A stretch of 20,420 bases of DNA from Akkermansiaceae bacterium UBA6138. GTDB lineage: Bacteria > Verrucomicrobiota > Verrucomicrobiia > Verrucomicrobiales > DEV007. The stretch lies in assembly GCA_002422425.1 (NCBI GenBank), contig DIVG01000079.1, positions 9,359 through 29,778 on the forward strand, written 5' to 3'. Every line of letters starts with the position of its first letter. Positions within the stretch are counted from its first letter, which is position 1. The notes beneath the pieces were generated by a model that was given only the letters and a program-made list of their open reading frames with translations, was not told the DNA's origin and did no database searches. This document shows, one piece after another, positions 6,598-14,328 of this stretch. The position numbers and the translations under genes were made by a program.

Positions 6598-8010
6598 TCA
6601 CCCCAAAAACTTCCCCGGATTCAAAATCCCCTTCGGATCCAGTGCCTCCTTCAACCGCCGGTGCACCTCGAACGAGACGGGGCCGACGGCGTCTCTGAAC
6701 CACCGCTTTTTCGCGAGACCGACACCGTGTTCGCCGGTGATCTGACCATCGTTGGCGATGATCCAGTTAAAGAGGAGATCGAGCGCGGCATCGGCCTTTT
6801 CACGGGCGACGGGATCGGTCTCGTAATCTTTCACCATGAGATTGGTGTGGATGTTGCCATCCCCCGCATGGCCGAAGCAGGCCACAGGGATCCCGGTGTC
6901 CGCCTCGAGTTGACGAGCAAAACGGACGAGTTCGACGAGCTTCGAGCGAGGCACGACGATGTCCTCGTTCAGCTTGATGAGCCCCGTCGCCCGGAGCGAG
7001 TAGGAAAATTCGCGGCGCAGTTTCCAGATCGCCTCACACGCGGACTTGTCGCGGGCCTCCTCGACAGAAAGAGCCCCGAGCGAGTCGACGAGCGAACGGA
7101 GCGCGGAGAGATCCTGCAGGATCGTGTCGCGCCGGCCGTCGAGTTCGACGATGAGGTGGGCATCGCCGTCAGGGAGCATCTCGGGACCGAGGTAATCGCG
7201 GGCCGCTTTCAAAGTAAAACCGTCCGTGATTTCGAGACCCGAAGGCTGCCACCCGCCGTTCAGGATCGCCTGGACCGCCTCGGCGGCGATTTCAAAAGTG
7301 GGAAAGGTCGCCGTCAGCATCGCCCTCGCCTCGGGATGGGGAATAAGCCGAAGGGTCGCTTTCGTGATAACACCGAGGAGGCCTTCGGAACCCACGAACA
7401 TACCGATGAGGTCGAGGCCGGTTTTGTTTTTGTGGCAGCGTCCACCCGTCTCGAGGACTTGCCCGTCGGGGAGAACGACCTCGAGGCCGAGGACGTAATG
7501 CCGCGTGACGCCATACTTCACGCAGCGGGGACCGCCCGCGTTCGTGGCGATGGTTCCACCGACAGAGCATTCCTTGAGACTGGCCGGATCGGGTGGGTAG
7601 TACCAGCCGAGCGCACGGACGGCCTCCTGCAAGTCGTCGAGAATCACCCCCGGCTCGACCACGGCGATGCCGTCGGCCGCATTGATCTCAAGGATGCGGT
7701 CCATTTTCCGAACCGAGAGGAGGATCCCGCCCCTGACCGGAACACAGCCGCCCACATAACCGACGCCCGATCCGCGGGTCGTCACGGGGATGCCGTGTTC
7801 ACTCGCAAAACGCATCGTCGCGACGACTTCGTCCCGCGAGGTGGCCTGGACGACGGCGTCGGGCATGGCCGCGGCATGCCAGCGATCCATGCCGAACTCG
7901 CGCCGGACCTCCGCCGCAGTGGATACCCGCGCCTCCCCGACAGCCAGGGAAAGTCCCTCAAGCCACGCCGGTTCCGCCTCCGCCCTCACCCGTTCGTCAA
8001 CCACATCCAT
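6598..8010 (-). CDS. FAD-linked oxidase, D-lactate/glycolate dehydrogenase (GlcD) type
   Basis: 470 aa. Residues about 50-185 form the VAO/PCMH FAD-binding domain, with TTRGSGVGYVGG (77-88), YPPDPASLKECSVGGTIATN (138-157) and NAGGPRCVKYG. Residues about 225-469 are the FAD-oxidase C-terminal domain, with the metal/catalytic motifs FGHAGDGNIH (His381, His388) and GEHGVGL (Glu427, His428), and the family ending DPKGILNPGKFL. Such enzymes oxidise D-lactate, glycolate or other 2-hydroxyacids at the inner membrane and pass electrons to quinone. No signal peptide is present. There is no GlcE or GlcF gene next to it, so a stand-alone D-lactate dehydrogenase-like role is more likely than a glycolate oxidase complex. 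The ATG overlaps the dgkA-like gene by 25 nt; GTG codons within the first eight residues are alternative starts. Confidence 0.93.
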   Translation of the reverse strand: MDVVDERVRAEAEPAWLEGLSLAVGEARVSTAAEVRREFGMDRWHAAAMPDAVVQATSRDEVVATMRFASEHGIPVTTRGSGVGYVGGCVPVRGGILLSVRKMDRILEINAADGIAVVEPGVILDDLQEAVRALGWYYPPDPASLKECSVGGTIATNAGGPRCVKYGVTRHYVLGLEVVLPDGQVLETGGRCHKNKTGLDLIGMFVGSEGLLGVITKATLRLIPHPEARAMLTATFPTFEIAAEAVQAILNGGWQPSGLEITDGFTLKAARDYLGPEMLPDGDAHLIVELDGRRDTILQDLSALRSLVDSLGALSVEEARDKSACEAIWKLRREFSYSLRATGLIKLNEDIVVPRSKLVELVRFARQLEADTGIPVACFGHAGDGNIHTNLMVKDYETDPVAREKADAALDLLFNWIIANDGQITGEHGVGLAKKRWFRDAVGPVSFEVHRRLKEALDPKGILNPGKFLG

Positions 8011-8369
8011 ACTTTAGGTAAAAAGACGATAGCCCCGACCAGAGCCGCCGCAACCGCCGCGATGAGGACACCGCCCGCCGCCGCGTCTTTTGCCATGCCG
8101 ACACCGCGGTCGGCCTCGGGATGGACGGCGTCGGCGAGATACTCGAGGGCCGTGTTAAACACCTCGGCCATGAAGACAAGCCCGGCGCTCAGGACGATCG
8201 CGAGCCACTCTCCCGCGCTGATGCGAAAGAAAAAGCCCGAAGCAAGGATGAGGATAAAAATCGCGAAGTGAATCCGGAAATTCCACTCGGTTCGCAGGAC
8301 CGTACGCACCCCCCGTCCCGCATCAACAAAGCTCTGAAGTCCGCGATAGCGGCCTAATGACACTCTCAT
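7986..8369 (-). CDS. dgkA: Diacylglycerol kinase / undecaprenol kinase (DgkA family)
   Basis: 127 aa integral inner-membrane lipid kinase (PF01219). Motifs: RTEWNFRIH (26-34), the E..FNTALE active-site helix MAEVFNTALEYLAD (67-80) with Glu69, Asn72 and Glu76, and MAKDAAAGGVL (92-102). Three membrane segments are visible (about 34-49, 54-72 and 100-118). It phosphorylates diacylglycerol or undecaprenol with ATP, which recycles lipid carriers or turnover products of the envelope; which substrate is used cannot be decided here. The length is normal for the soluble-loop type seen in Gram-positive bacteria and many Verrucomicrobiota. Its 3' end overlaps the start of the GlcD-type gene by 25 nt, so the two are probably one transcript. 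Confidence 0.93.
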   Translation of the reverse strand: MRVSLGRYRGLQSFVDAGRGVRTVLRTEWNFRIHFAIFILILASGFFFRISAGEWLAIVLSAGLVFMAEVFNTALEYLADAVHPEADRGVGMAKDAAAGGVLIAAVAAALVGAIVFLPKVWMWLTNG

Positions 8370-8436
8370 AATTCACTTGGCGGAAATTCAAAGCGGCTAC
8401 ACATTTGAGACTCCTATCATTCTACAGGAAGCGATC

Positions 8437-9402
8437 ATGACAAAAAAACCCGCACAGAAAAAAGCAGCCAAAAGCACGGCACCCAAAGCACGCATCGGAT
8501 TCGTCGGCGTGGGCCGCATGGGAGCCAACATGGCCCGCCACCTCAACGATCTCAAATACAAAGTCACGGCCGTCTACGACGTCAATGAAGCCGCCGCCGA
8601 TGATCTCGCGAAGGAACTCGGCGCGACCGCCTGCAAAAAACTCGCTGACGTGACCGCCCATGCGGACATCATTTTCACCGTCGTGACGAACGACGACGCG
8701 ATGAAGCGGATCTTCCTCGACAAGGGCGACAGTCTCCTCAAAGGCGCCGAAGGGCGCACCTTCATCAATTGCGCGACCCTCAGCCCAGGCATCCAGCAGA
8801 AAGTCGCCAAAGCCGCCGCCGACAAAAAGGCCACCTGCATCGAGGCCTGCATGGCGAGCAGCATCAGCCACGCCCGCACCGGCAAGCTCTACCTCATGAT
8901 CGGTGCCGACGACGCCGTCTTCAAAAAGCACAAAAAGCTCCTCGAAGACATCAGCCTCAACCTCCGCCACATCGGCGCGATCGGCAAAGCGGCCGAGGTC
9001 AAGGCCCTCGTCAACATGGTCATGAACATCAACACCGCCGGCCTCGCCGAAGGCCTCGGTCTCGCCCAGTCGCTTGGGCACGATCTCAAGATGATCTGCG
9101 AAGTCTTCTCCCAGACCGGGGCGAACTCCCGCGTCCTCGAGACCGATGCCGACGACATGATCGCCCGCGAGCACGACTGCTGGTTCTCCGCCGAGCACGC
9201 TGCGAAAGATTCCGGTATCGCCGCCGGTCTTGCCAAGGCACAGAAGCTCAGTCTCCCTCTCAACGACGCCGCCAAGGCCCAGTATGACCGCATGGTCGAT
9301 CTGCATATCGGCGGTCTCGACAAGTCCGGCATCGCCGAGCTCACCTTCCCCGGCCGCACCGGCACGGAGAAGAAGAAGAAAAAGGGCGGAAAAAAGAAGT
9401 GA
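8437..9402 (+). CDS. Beta-hydroxyacid dehydrogenase (3-hydroxyisobutyrate dehydrogenase family) with lysine-rich ends
   Basis: 321 aa from the ATG at 8437, chosen because AGGAA sits six bases upstream; an earlier ATG at 8377 lacks this. The NAD(P)-binding motif GVGRMG is at residues 24-29. The catalytic lysine is Lys189 in GAIGKAAEVKALVNM, with Asn193 following as the family requires. The substrate-binding SGG motif is replaced by MASSISHA (139-146). Residues 1-18 (MTKKPAQKKAAKSTAPKA) and 311-321 (EKKKKKGGKKK) are strongly basic and not part of the fold. The protein is cytoplasmic and oxidises or reduces a 3-hydroxyacid or semialdehyde; the substrate is unknown. It is divergent from dgkA (67 nt) and ends at a strong terminator. 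Confidence 0.9.
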   Translation: MTKKPAQKKAAKSTAPKARIGFVGVGRMGANMARHLNDLKYKVTAVYDVNEAAADDLAKELGATACKKLADVTAHADIIFTVVTNDDAMKRIFLDKGDSLLKGAEGRTFINCATLSPGIQQKVAKAAADKKATCIEACMASSISHARTGKLYLMIGADDAVFKKHKKLLEDISLNLRHIGAIGKAAEVKALVNMVMNINTAGLAEGLGLAQSLGHDLKMICEVFSQTGANSRVLETDADDMIAREHDCWFSAEHAAKDSGIAAGLAKAQKLSLPLNDAAKAQYDRMVDLHIGGLDKSGIAELTFPGRTGTEKKKKKGGKKK

Positions 9403-9431
9403 TCCGATCCCGGACACGGAACTTTACATCG

Positions 9432-9466
9432 AAATGAGCGCTCCGTGAAGAGCGCTCATTTTTTTT
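9432..9466 (+). terminator. Intrinsic terminator overlapping the convergent gene's stop
   Basis: ATGAGCGCT (9434-9442) pairs with AGCGCTCAT (9451-9459) across an 8-base loop, followed by a run of eight Ts up to 9466. It lies 30 nt after the dehydrogenase stop. The 3' arm contains the TGA stop (9456-9458, minus strand) of the convergent secreted-protein gene, and the T-run encodes its last two lysines. Confidence 0.92.
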
Positions 9467-10103
9467 GCAGCATCCGGTCCATCATTTCGGACATGAGCTT
9501 GCCGCGATCTTCGCGGGACATGTCAGGCTGCTTTTCACGAAGTTCGGACATCTTCCGGAACATTTCCTGGCGCTGTTCTTCCGAAAGCTGCGACATCTTT
9601 TCGCGAAACTCCGGTGAAGGGCCGCGGCGCTCGCCGTCCCCGCCCCCGGGGCCGCGCATACCGCCCGGGCCGGGGCCTGGACCCTGTTCAGTCGTAGGAC
9701 CGGCACCCGGCTTGGATTCGCCCGGCTTCAGCTGCCACTCGGCATAACGCACCGTGACGACCTCGCCGCCCTCGATCGCAACCTTGGCCGCGACTTTTTC
9801 GAGGTCTGGGTCCGCCTTGAGCTCGACCATCTTCCAGCCCTGCGAGTTCAACGTGCTGGAGACGACAAAGGTTTCCTTCGTCTCCTTGTTCAACAGCGTC
9901 GCGACCTGCTCGTTGTTCACCATGGCGAGCCCGGTGAGAATGAGCGAGTCACTGAGATTGACCGAGCGGAGAAAGGGAGATTGACCTTTCAGCGCCGAAA
10001 AATCGCCTTCCTCCACCACCGACGGGAGGTAGGACAGCTCGGCCTCCTGCCCCGCCGCGAAGGTCGCGAGACTCACAAAAAGAAACAGGGAAAATCGTGT
10101 CAT
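9456..10103 (-). CDS. Secreted protein with Gly/Pro-rich linker and charged helical tail
   Basis: 215 aa. Residues 1-18 are a signal peptide (MTRFSLFLFVSLATFAAG). Residues 20-127 are a small mixed domain of unknown type that includes FVVSSTLNSQGWKMVELK. Residues 128-163 are a flexible linker rich in Gly, Pro and Arg (GPGPGPGG, RGPGGGDGERRG). Residues 165-215 are a Met/Glu/Arg/Lys-rich amphipathic helix pair (FREKMSQLSEEQRQEMFRKM) resembling in composition the metal- or stress-sensing Spy/CpxP-type helices, though I cannot claim homology. It follows the AAA+ ATPase gene by 42 nt on the same strand, so co-transcription is likely. The family is not recognised. Confidence 0.82.
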   Translation of the reverse strand: MTRFSLFLFVSLATFAAGQEAELSYLPSVVEEGDFSALKGQSPFLRSVNLSDSLILTGLAMVNNEQVATLLNKETKETFVVSSTLNSQGWKMVELKADPDLEKVAAKVAIEGGEVVTVRYAEWQLKPGESKPGAGPTTEQGPGPGPGGMRGPGGGDGERRGPSPEFREKMSQLSEEQRQEMFRKMSELREKQPDMSREDRGKLMSEMMDRMLQKK

Positions 10104-10145
10104 GTTCGTGATGGAACCCCGCGCGGGGGAGGGAGTTGCGTCACC

Positions 10146-11819
10146 TCACCGCGCCGCCCGATACGGCTCGGGGACAAAACTGAGGTCGCTCGCCTCGCGC
10201 GCGGCGAGACCGATCTGGAAGTCCATGACCTCGGCGGGGATGGGATTCTGATACTCGTCGAGACAATCGCGCAGCCCCTCGATCGGGTCGACATTCGAGG
10301 TCCGGACCTGGCGATAGACCTTCACCGCGATGGCCTCGGCGGCACCGGGAGTGATCATTTCGGGGATGAGCGGCAGGATCGCCTCGGGGCATTCTTTCGG
10401 CAAAGCCAGCTGGAATTTTTTGGCGAGAGCTCGGATGAGGAGGTATCCCTCGGTCGCATCCAGCGCGGGAAAAAGCGGGATCTTCACATCGACGCGGCCG
10501 GGACGTTTCAGATCGACCTCGATGAGATCGGGGCGGCTCGAGGCGAGAATCCAGAGAATACGGCCCCGGTTTTCCGCGTTGCTCATCTCTTTCGCCATCA
10601 TCGAATAGACCCGGCCCGAGATCCCCGAGTCCCCCGATCCCGAGTCGCGGCTCCCGAGCGCCTGATCGGCCTCGTCAATGAAGACGATGCACCGCCCCAG
10701 CGCATGGAGCAGCCCGAAGATTTTCTCGAGATTGCCCTCGGTGCTGCCGACCCAGCGGTCGCGGAAGTTTTTCATCTTCACGACCGGGACTCCCGCCTCG
10801 CCCGCGAGACACTCGACGAGGTAGGTCTTGCCCGTGCCGACCGGGCCGCAGAGCAGGTAGCCCATCGGCATGGCACGGAGATCGCCCTGCCGCCAGAGCG
10901 CAATGTCCTGCCGCATCCAGGTTTTCACCGCCTCACTGCCGTGAACGTCGTCGAGGGTGCGGGTCGGTTCGAGGAACTCGATGAGATCCTGCGAATCCTT
11001 TTCGACGAGGGATTTTTTCAAGTTCGAAAGATCGTCCTCGAGCAAGGCCGACTTTTCATACTCGCGCTGTTTCAGGAGCGACTCGATCGAGCTGATCGTT
11101 GCCCCCGCGAGACGGGTCGCGGGGAAATCGGGTTTTCCGGTGAAATTCGCGAGAGCGGCCGGGTAGACTTTTTCAAAATAGCGGAAGGCGCCGTTCAACT
11201 CGCCCGGTCCCGGCATCGGGATCTCGATCTGAGCGGCGCGCTGGTTCTGCGAGAGGAGGTGATTGAGATCATTGAGATGCTCCGTGAGGAGCAGCACCGC
11301 GAGATTCTGCTCGAGGAAAAAACTCTCGTGCGACCAGGCGCGCACGACCGAGGCCATGGAATTAAGCTGGTAATCGCGGACCTGCTTCGCGATCGGGAAG
11401 ATGAGCTCGGCGGACTTGATGATGACCGCGAGGTGGTGATTGCGCCCCGCCGGGACGGAAGCCCCGGGCAAGCCCGGCGCGAGGCGGCGCAGGTTGACGC
11501 AGAAGCGCAGGAACTTGTCGAGATAGCCTATCGCCTGCATCGGGTCCTTCGGCAATTCGTCGGAAAAGCGCAGTTGCTTGAAAAACGCCTCGCCCGACTC
11601 GATCCGCAGCCCCGCCCCGAGCTCATAACTGAGGACAAGATCAAAGCGCTGGAGTTGCTGCTTTGTCAGGAACTCGATGAGATTGCCCATCACCGCCCCG
11701 TGCTCTTCCGACTCCCCGATGAGGAGCCTGTCCTGGACGTTGCCATGGATGACGAACTGGTTCGCCGCATTGGAGAGGTAGAGTCGGCGGATCGTGTCCG
11801 CCCAGGCCGGTGTGGACAT
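10146..11819 (-). CDS. AAA+ ATPase with degenerate N-terminal AAA-like half
   Basis: 557 aa from the ATG at 11819; an in-frame TTG upstream would add 16 residues. Residues about 285-500 are a complete AAA+ module: Walker A GPVGTGKT (325-332), Walker B CIVFIDEAD (377-385), sensor 1 ILASS (424-428) and the arginine-finger region LKRPGRVD (437-444). Residues about 1-285 look like a second AAA-like domain without a P-loop: VIHGNVQDRL, LVLSYELGAG, HHLAVIIKSAELI, NLAVLLLTEHL and a QIEIPMPGPGELNGAF stretch that mimics the end of an AAA core. The layout recalls the Ycf46-type ATPases, which also pair a degenerate half with an active one, but close kinship is uncertain. It is cytoplasmic and its client is unknown. 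The next gene, 42 nt on, encodes a secreted protein. Confidence 0.88.
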   Translation of the reverse strand: MSTPAWADTIRRLYLSNAANQFVIHGNVQDRLLIGESEEHGAVMGNLIEFLTKQQLQRFDLVLSYELGAGLRIESGEAFFKQLRFSDELPKDPMQAIGYLDKFLRFCVNLRRLAPGLPGASVPAGRNHHLAVIIKSAELIFPIAKQVRDYQLNSMASVVRAWSHESFFLEQNLAVLLLTEHLNDLNHLLSQNQRAAQIEIPMPGPGELNGAFRYFEKVYPAALANFTGKPDFPATRLAGATISSIESLLKQREYEKSALLEDDLSNLKKSLVEKDSQDLIEFLEPTRTLDDVHGSEAVKTWMRQDIALWRQGDLRAMPMGYLLCGPVGTGKTYLVECLAGEAGVPVVKMKNFRDRWVGSTEGNLEKIFGLLHALGRCIVFIDEADQALGSRDSGSGDSGISGRVYSMMAKEMSNAENRGRILWILASSRPDLIEVDLKRPGRVDVKIPLFPALDATEGYLLIRALAKKFQLALPKECPEAILPLIPEMITPGAAEAIAVKVYRQVRTSNVDPIEGLRDCLDEYQNPIPAEVMDFQIGLAAREASDLSFVPEPYRAAR

Positions 11820-11932
11820 GGGTAAAATTTCTTCCACTACGCTGCGTAGAAATACCTCATAGGTCAACTCTTAGCACCAGTCGAACGCCTCTCTCTTTCC
11901 GCTCTTGGGCCAAGACCCCTTCTATAAAATTT

Positions 11933-11954
11933 GTCGCGGCCGCGACTTTTTTTT
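11933..11954 (+). terminator. Palindrome followed by T-run, possible terminator
   Basis: GTCGCGGCCGCGAC is a perfect 14-bp palindrome (stem of five, loop GGCC) followed directly by eight Ts on the plus strand. No plus-strand gene precedes it. Read on the minus strand, downstream of the S4-domain gene, it is followed by AAATTTTAT, a weaker U-tract. It may end the ispE operon, or be a relic. Confidence 0.4.
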
Positions 11955-12027
11955 CCGGAGACGATCGCAATGGACCCGTCGCACTTGAATTGGAGCTGCC
12001 GACGATCACGCTCCCGGGGCGGAACTC

Positions 12028-12492
12028 CTACCGAAGCGGACGCCGCTTCAGAAAGGCTTTCACGAATTCCTCGAAAGTGGGCTCTTCGACGCCGCCCATT
12101 TCTTCGAGCTCGCGACGGTCGCGTTTGGTGGGGCGTCCCGTTCCCGACTCCCGCACAGGCGTGGACTCGCGGGCCGCTTTTTCGAGGGCGGCGACCCGCT
12201 CATATTCGTCCGCCGGAGTGAGATCGGTGAGAAAGGCGGGGACTTCTTTGGCCCCAACCCGCCGTTTCAAAATCCCTTTCACTGTAAAAATCCGGGTGAG
12301 CAGTCCCTGCCGGAGGCTGATCTCGTCACCGATGCGGACGAGTTTCGCGGCGCGGCACCGCTGCCCGTTGATGAGAAGCTGATTTTTCTTGCACGCGGCG
12401 GACGCTGCGCTGCGCGTTTTAAAGAGACGCACGGACCATGCCCACAGATCGACACGAACACTTTCTCCGGAATATACCGATTCGACTTCCAC
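12028..12492 (-). CDS. S4-domain RNA-binding protein, Hsp15 (HslR)-like
   Basis: 154 aa with a GTG start; no ATG precedes the domain. Residues about 12-60 are an S4 RNA-binding domain: VRVDLWAWSVRLFKTRSAA, then a basic CKKNQLLINGQ turn and AAKLVRIGDEISL. Hsp15-type proteins bind stalled 50S subunits that carry a peptidyl-tRNA. Residues 60-110 form a short beta region, and 110-154 a charged tail (TGRPTKRDRRELEEM). It is cytoplasmic. It begins 10 nt after ispE on the same strand, in a pgeF-ispE-S4 operon. The domain is clear, the ribosome-recycling role is by analogy. Confidence 0.88.
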   Translation of the reverse strand: MEVESVYSGESVRVDLWAWSVRLFKTRSAASAACKKNQLLINGQRCRAAKLVRIGDEISLRQGLLTRIFTVKGILKRRVGAKEVPAFLTDLTPADEYERVAALEKAARESTPVRESGTGRPTKRDRRELEEMGGVEEPTFEEFVKAFLKRRPLR

Positions 12493-12502
12493 TGTCTGAA
12501 GC

Positions 12503-13375
12503 TTACGAAGTTTGTCCCAGAAAAGTCCAACAATTTTCGCCGTAGCGCTCCAGTGCCCGTGCCAGCAAACCCGTGCCGTCGAGCCCGGGTTTCAGGATTG
12601 CCATCATCGTCGATCCCGATCCCGACATGAGGGCCGCCGACACCTCAGCCTGGGCGAGGAGCCAGGACTTCATCTCGCCAAGCACGGTGAACTTCTCGAA
12701 TACCGGCCGCTCAAGGTCGTTGACCATTTCGCCCCACGGGCAGGACTGAGGCGCGTAGAGAAACCCATCGTATTCACTTGAGGAGGCGTACCGGCGGTAG
12801 GCCCATCCCGCCGAGATTTCGAAATTGGGCTTGATGAGAAGAACCGGGAGTGCCCCCGGCCCCTCGCCCTCCTTCAGCGGAGTGACGACCTCGCCGCGCC
12901 CGCGGCAGTCACAGGGCCGGTCGTAAATGAAAAACGGCACATCCGATCCGATTTGAGCCCCGATTGCAGCGAGTTCGTCCTCCGGTAAAAAAAGCGAGCC
13001 CATCACATTGATTGCCCGCAGCACCGCCGCCGCATCGCTGCTGCCGCCGCCAAGACCGGCACCCGATGGGATGTTTTTTTCCAGATCAATGCTGATGCTG
13101 AAAACCTTGTTGGTGTGGCGCTCGAGGGCACGAACCGCCTTTACCGCGAGATTGTCCTCGCCTCTGGGGAGGGAGCGGTCCGAACAGCGCAGCACGACAT
13201 GATCATCGTCGCGCCACTGGAAGCGGATGCGGTCATGGAGTCGCAGCGTCACCATGCGGGTCTCGATCTCGTGGTAACCATCTTCGCGCTGCCCGTGAAC
13301 CCGTAGCCACAGGTTCGTCTTCGCGGGCGCTAAAAGCTCGTAGGCACCACTCATGTCCGGGAATTGATCGCTCAT
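12503..13375 (-). CDS. ispE: 4-diphosphocytidyl-2-C-methyl-D-erythritol kinase
   Basis: 290 aa from the ATG at 13375 (a TTG 12 nt upstream and an ATG at 13354 are alternatives). It is a GHMP kinase: N-terminal APAKTNLWLRVHGQREDGYHE with the catalytic Lys19, ATP-binding loop PSGAGLGGGSSDAAA (103-117), Asp145 in GSDVPFF, and the C-terminal GHMP motif MSGSGSTMMAI. The enzyme phosphorylates CDP-methylerythritol at the 2-hydroxyl in the cytoplasmic MEP pathway to isoprenoids and bactoprenol. Its presence shows that the organism makes isoprenoids by the MEP route. It lies 18 nt downstream of pgeF and 10 nt upstream of the S4 gene, all on the minus strand, so it is co-transcribed. The length is typical (about 280-300 aa). 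Confidence 0.97.
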   Translation of the reverse strand: MSDQFPDMSGAYELLAPAKTNLWLRVHGQREDGYHEIETRMVTLRLHDRIRFQWRDDDHVVLRCSDRSLPRGEDNLAVKAVRALERHTNKVFSISIDLEKNIPSGAGLGGGSSDAAAVLRAINVMGSLFLPEDELAAIGAQIGSDVPFFIYDRPCDCRGRGEVVTPLKEGEGPGALPVLLIKPNFEISAGWAYRRYASSSEYDGFLYAPQSCPWGEMVNDLERPVFEKFTVLGEMKSWLLAQAEVSAALMSGSGSTMMAILKPGLDGTGLLARALERYGENCWTFLGQTS

Positions 13376-13393
13376 GCGAAAAAGCAAAATCTC

Positions 13394-14068
13394 TCAGCTG
13401 TTTTCCCAACCGATAAACGCAAAATGACGGCCCGTCTTTCCCTTTTCGATACGATAGCTGTAGTAACGTGAGGGGTCGCTGCTCGTGCAGGTGCCGCAGT
13501 CGATAACCTGAATGGCGGGCACACCGGCATTCACTGAATCTCTCTTGATGGTGGCGGCAAAATCGACCTCGTAGGCAGGCGGGCGGATGCAGGGAGCAAT
13601 CTGAACAATGAGATCGGCCGGGTCGGATCCGTAAAATTGCGTCAGGCGGTTTATCGCCGTCGGCACGATCCCCAGTTCCGTCCCCACTCTCCCGGAGTGG
13701 ACCGCCGCACAGGCCCTACGCACGGGATCGGCGATGAGGACCGCCCCGCAATCCGCAACATAGACCCCGAGGAACTGCCCTGCGGTGTTGGTCATGATTC
13801 CATCGGTGGCCTCGAAATGACGCCGGCACGGGCTGCTCCCTTCCAGCCCGCTGACTTGTTTGCCGTGGACTTGCTCCCCGGTCAGGAGCACCTCCCTAGT
13901 GACCCCGGCGAGGGCAAGCTGCTCGTCAAAAAAGGGCATCAATCTGGCGAGCGCCTCGTCCCGGTCGGTCAGGACGTCAATTCCGGGGGACCGCAGGGTG
14001 AATCCATGGACCAGTCCAGGGATGGCGCTGAGGGCCGGAAAAATCTCGATAAAACGCGAGGGTGTCAT
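13394..14068 (-). CDS. pgeF: Laccase-domain protein (PgeF/YfiH family)
   Basis: 224 aa, slightly shorter than the usual 240-250. Zn ligands of the family are present: His68 in GEQVHG, Cys107 in VADCGAVLIAD and His124 in AAVHSGRVGT. The C-terminus ends with the typical CGTCTSSDPSRYYSYRIEKGKTGR. Members act as purine nucleoside phosphorylase/adenosine deaminase (LACC1/YlmD) or, in E. coli, as peptidoglycan-editing factor that corrects L-Ser misincorporation; which holds here is unknown. The usual HAGWRG motif reads HSGRVG, with the Trp lost. It is the first gene of the ispE operon. It is cytoplasmic, with no signal peptide. Confidence 0.93.
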   Translation of the reverse strand: MTPSRFIEIFPALSAIPGLVHGFTLRSPGIDVLTDRDEALARLMPFFDEQLALAGVTREVLLTGEQVHGKQVSGLEGSSPCRRHFEATDGIMTNTAGQFLGVYVADCGAVLIADPVRRACAAVHSGRVGTELGIVPTAINRLTQFYGSDPADLIVQIAPCIRPPAYEVDFAATIKRDSVNAGVPAIQVIDCGTCTSSDPSRYYSYRIEKGKTGRHFAFIGWENS

Positions 14069-14328
14069 CCCGCAGACCCAACAGGGTTATACGGCGGAGT
14101 CAAACGGATCAGGTCGATTTTCCTCGTGCGGATCGGGTCAGGGGATCGACAGACGCTTCTCGACTTCGATTCCCCGCGAGACGAACGATGGGAAGATCCC
14201 CGGGGACGGGTCGTGTCATTTAGGCCGAAAGAGAAAATAAAATCTCACCCAACCCGCTCCCAGGTACGAATACATGCCTCAGAAAAGGATCGGATTTTCC
14301 CGCCGACTTCCCTTAGAATACTCTTTCG

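Noticed and set aside
6661..8271. 536-aa plus-strand open frame opposite the GlcD-type and dgkA genes
   Set aside because: It is a mirror of two well-conserved genes, has no recognisable motif and is rich in Arg, Asp and Glu as antisense frames are.
10117..10128. CCCCGCGCGGGG palindrome between the AAA+ and secreted-protein genes
   Set aside because: It has a stem of four with no U-tract, and it sits in a 42-nt gap of a likely operon, so a terminator is not supported.
9981..11825. 614-aa plus-strand open frame opposite the AAA+ gene
   Set aside because: The minus-strand protein has complete Walker A/B and arginine-finger motifs; the plus frame has none and mimics antisense composition.
14069..14328. 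260-nt gap between pgeF and the DUF1080 gene
   Set aside because: Searched for small genes, RNA structures and repeats. Only short GGATC-containing repeats, a CCCCGGGG palindrome and weak promoter-like hexamers appear, none convincing.
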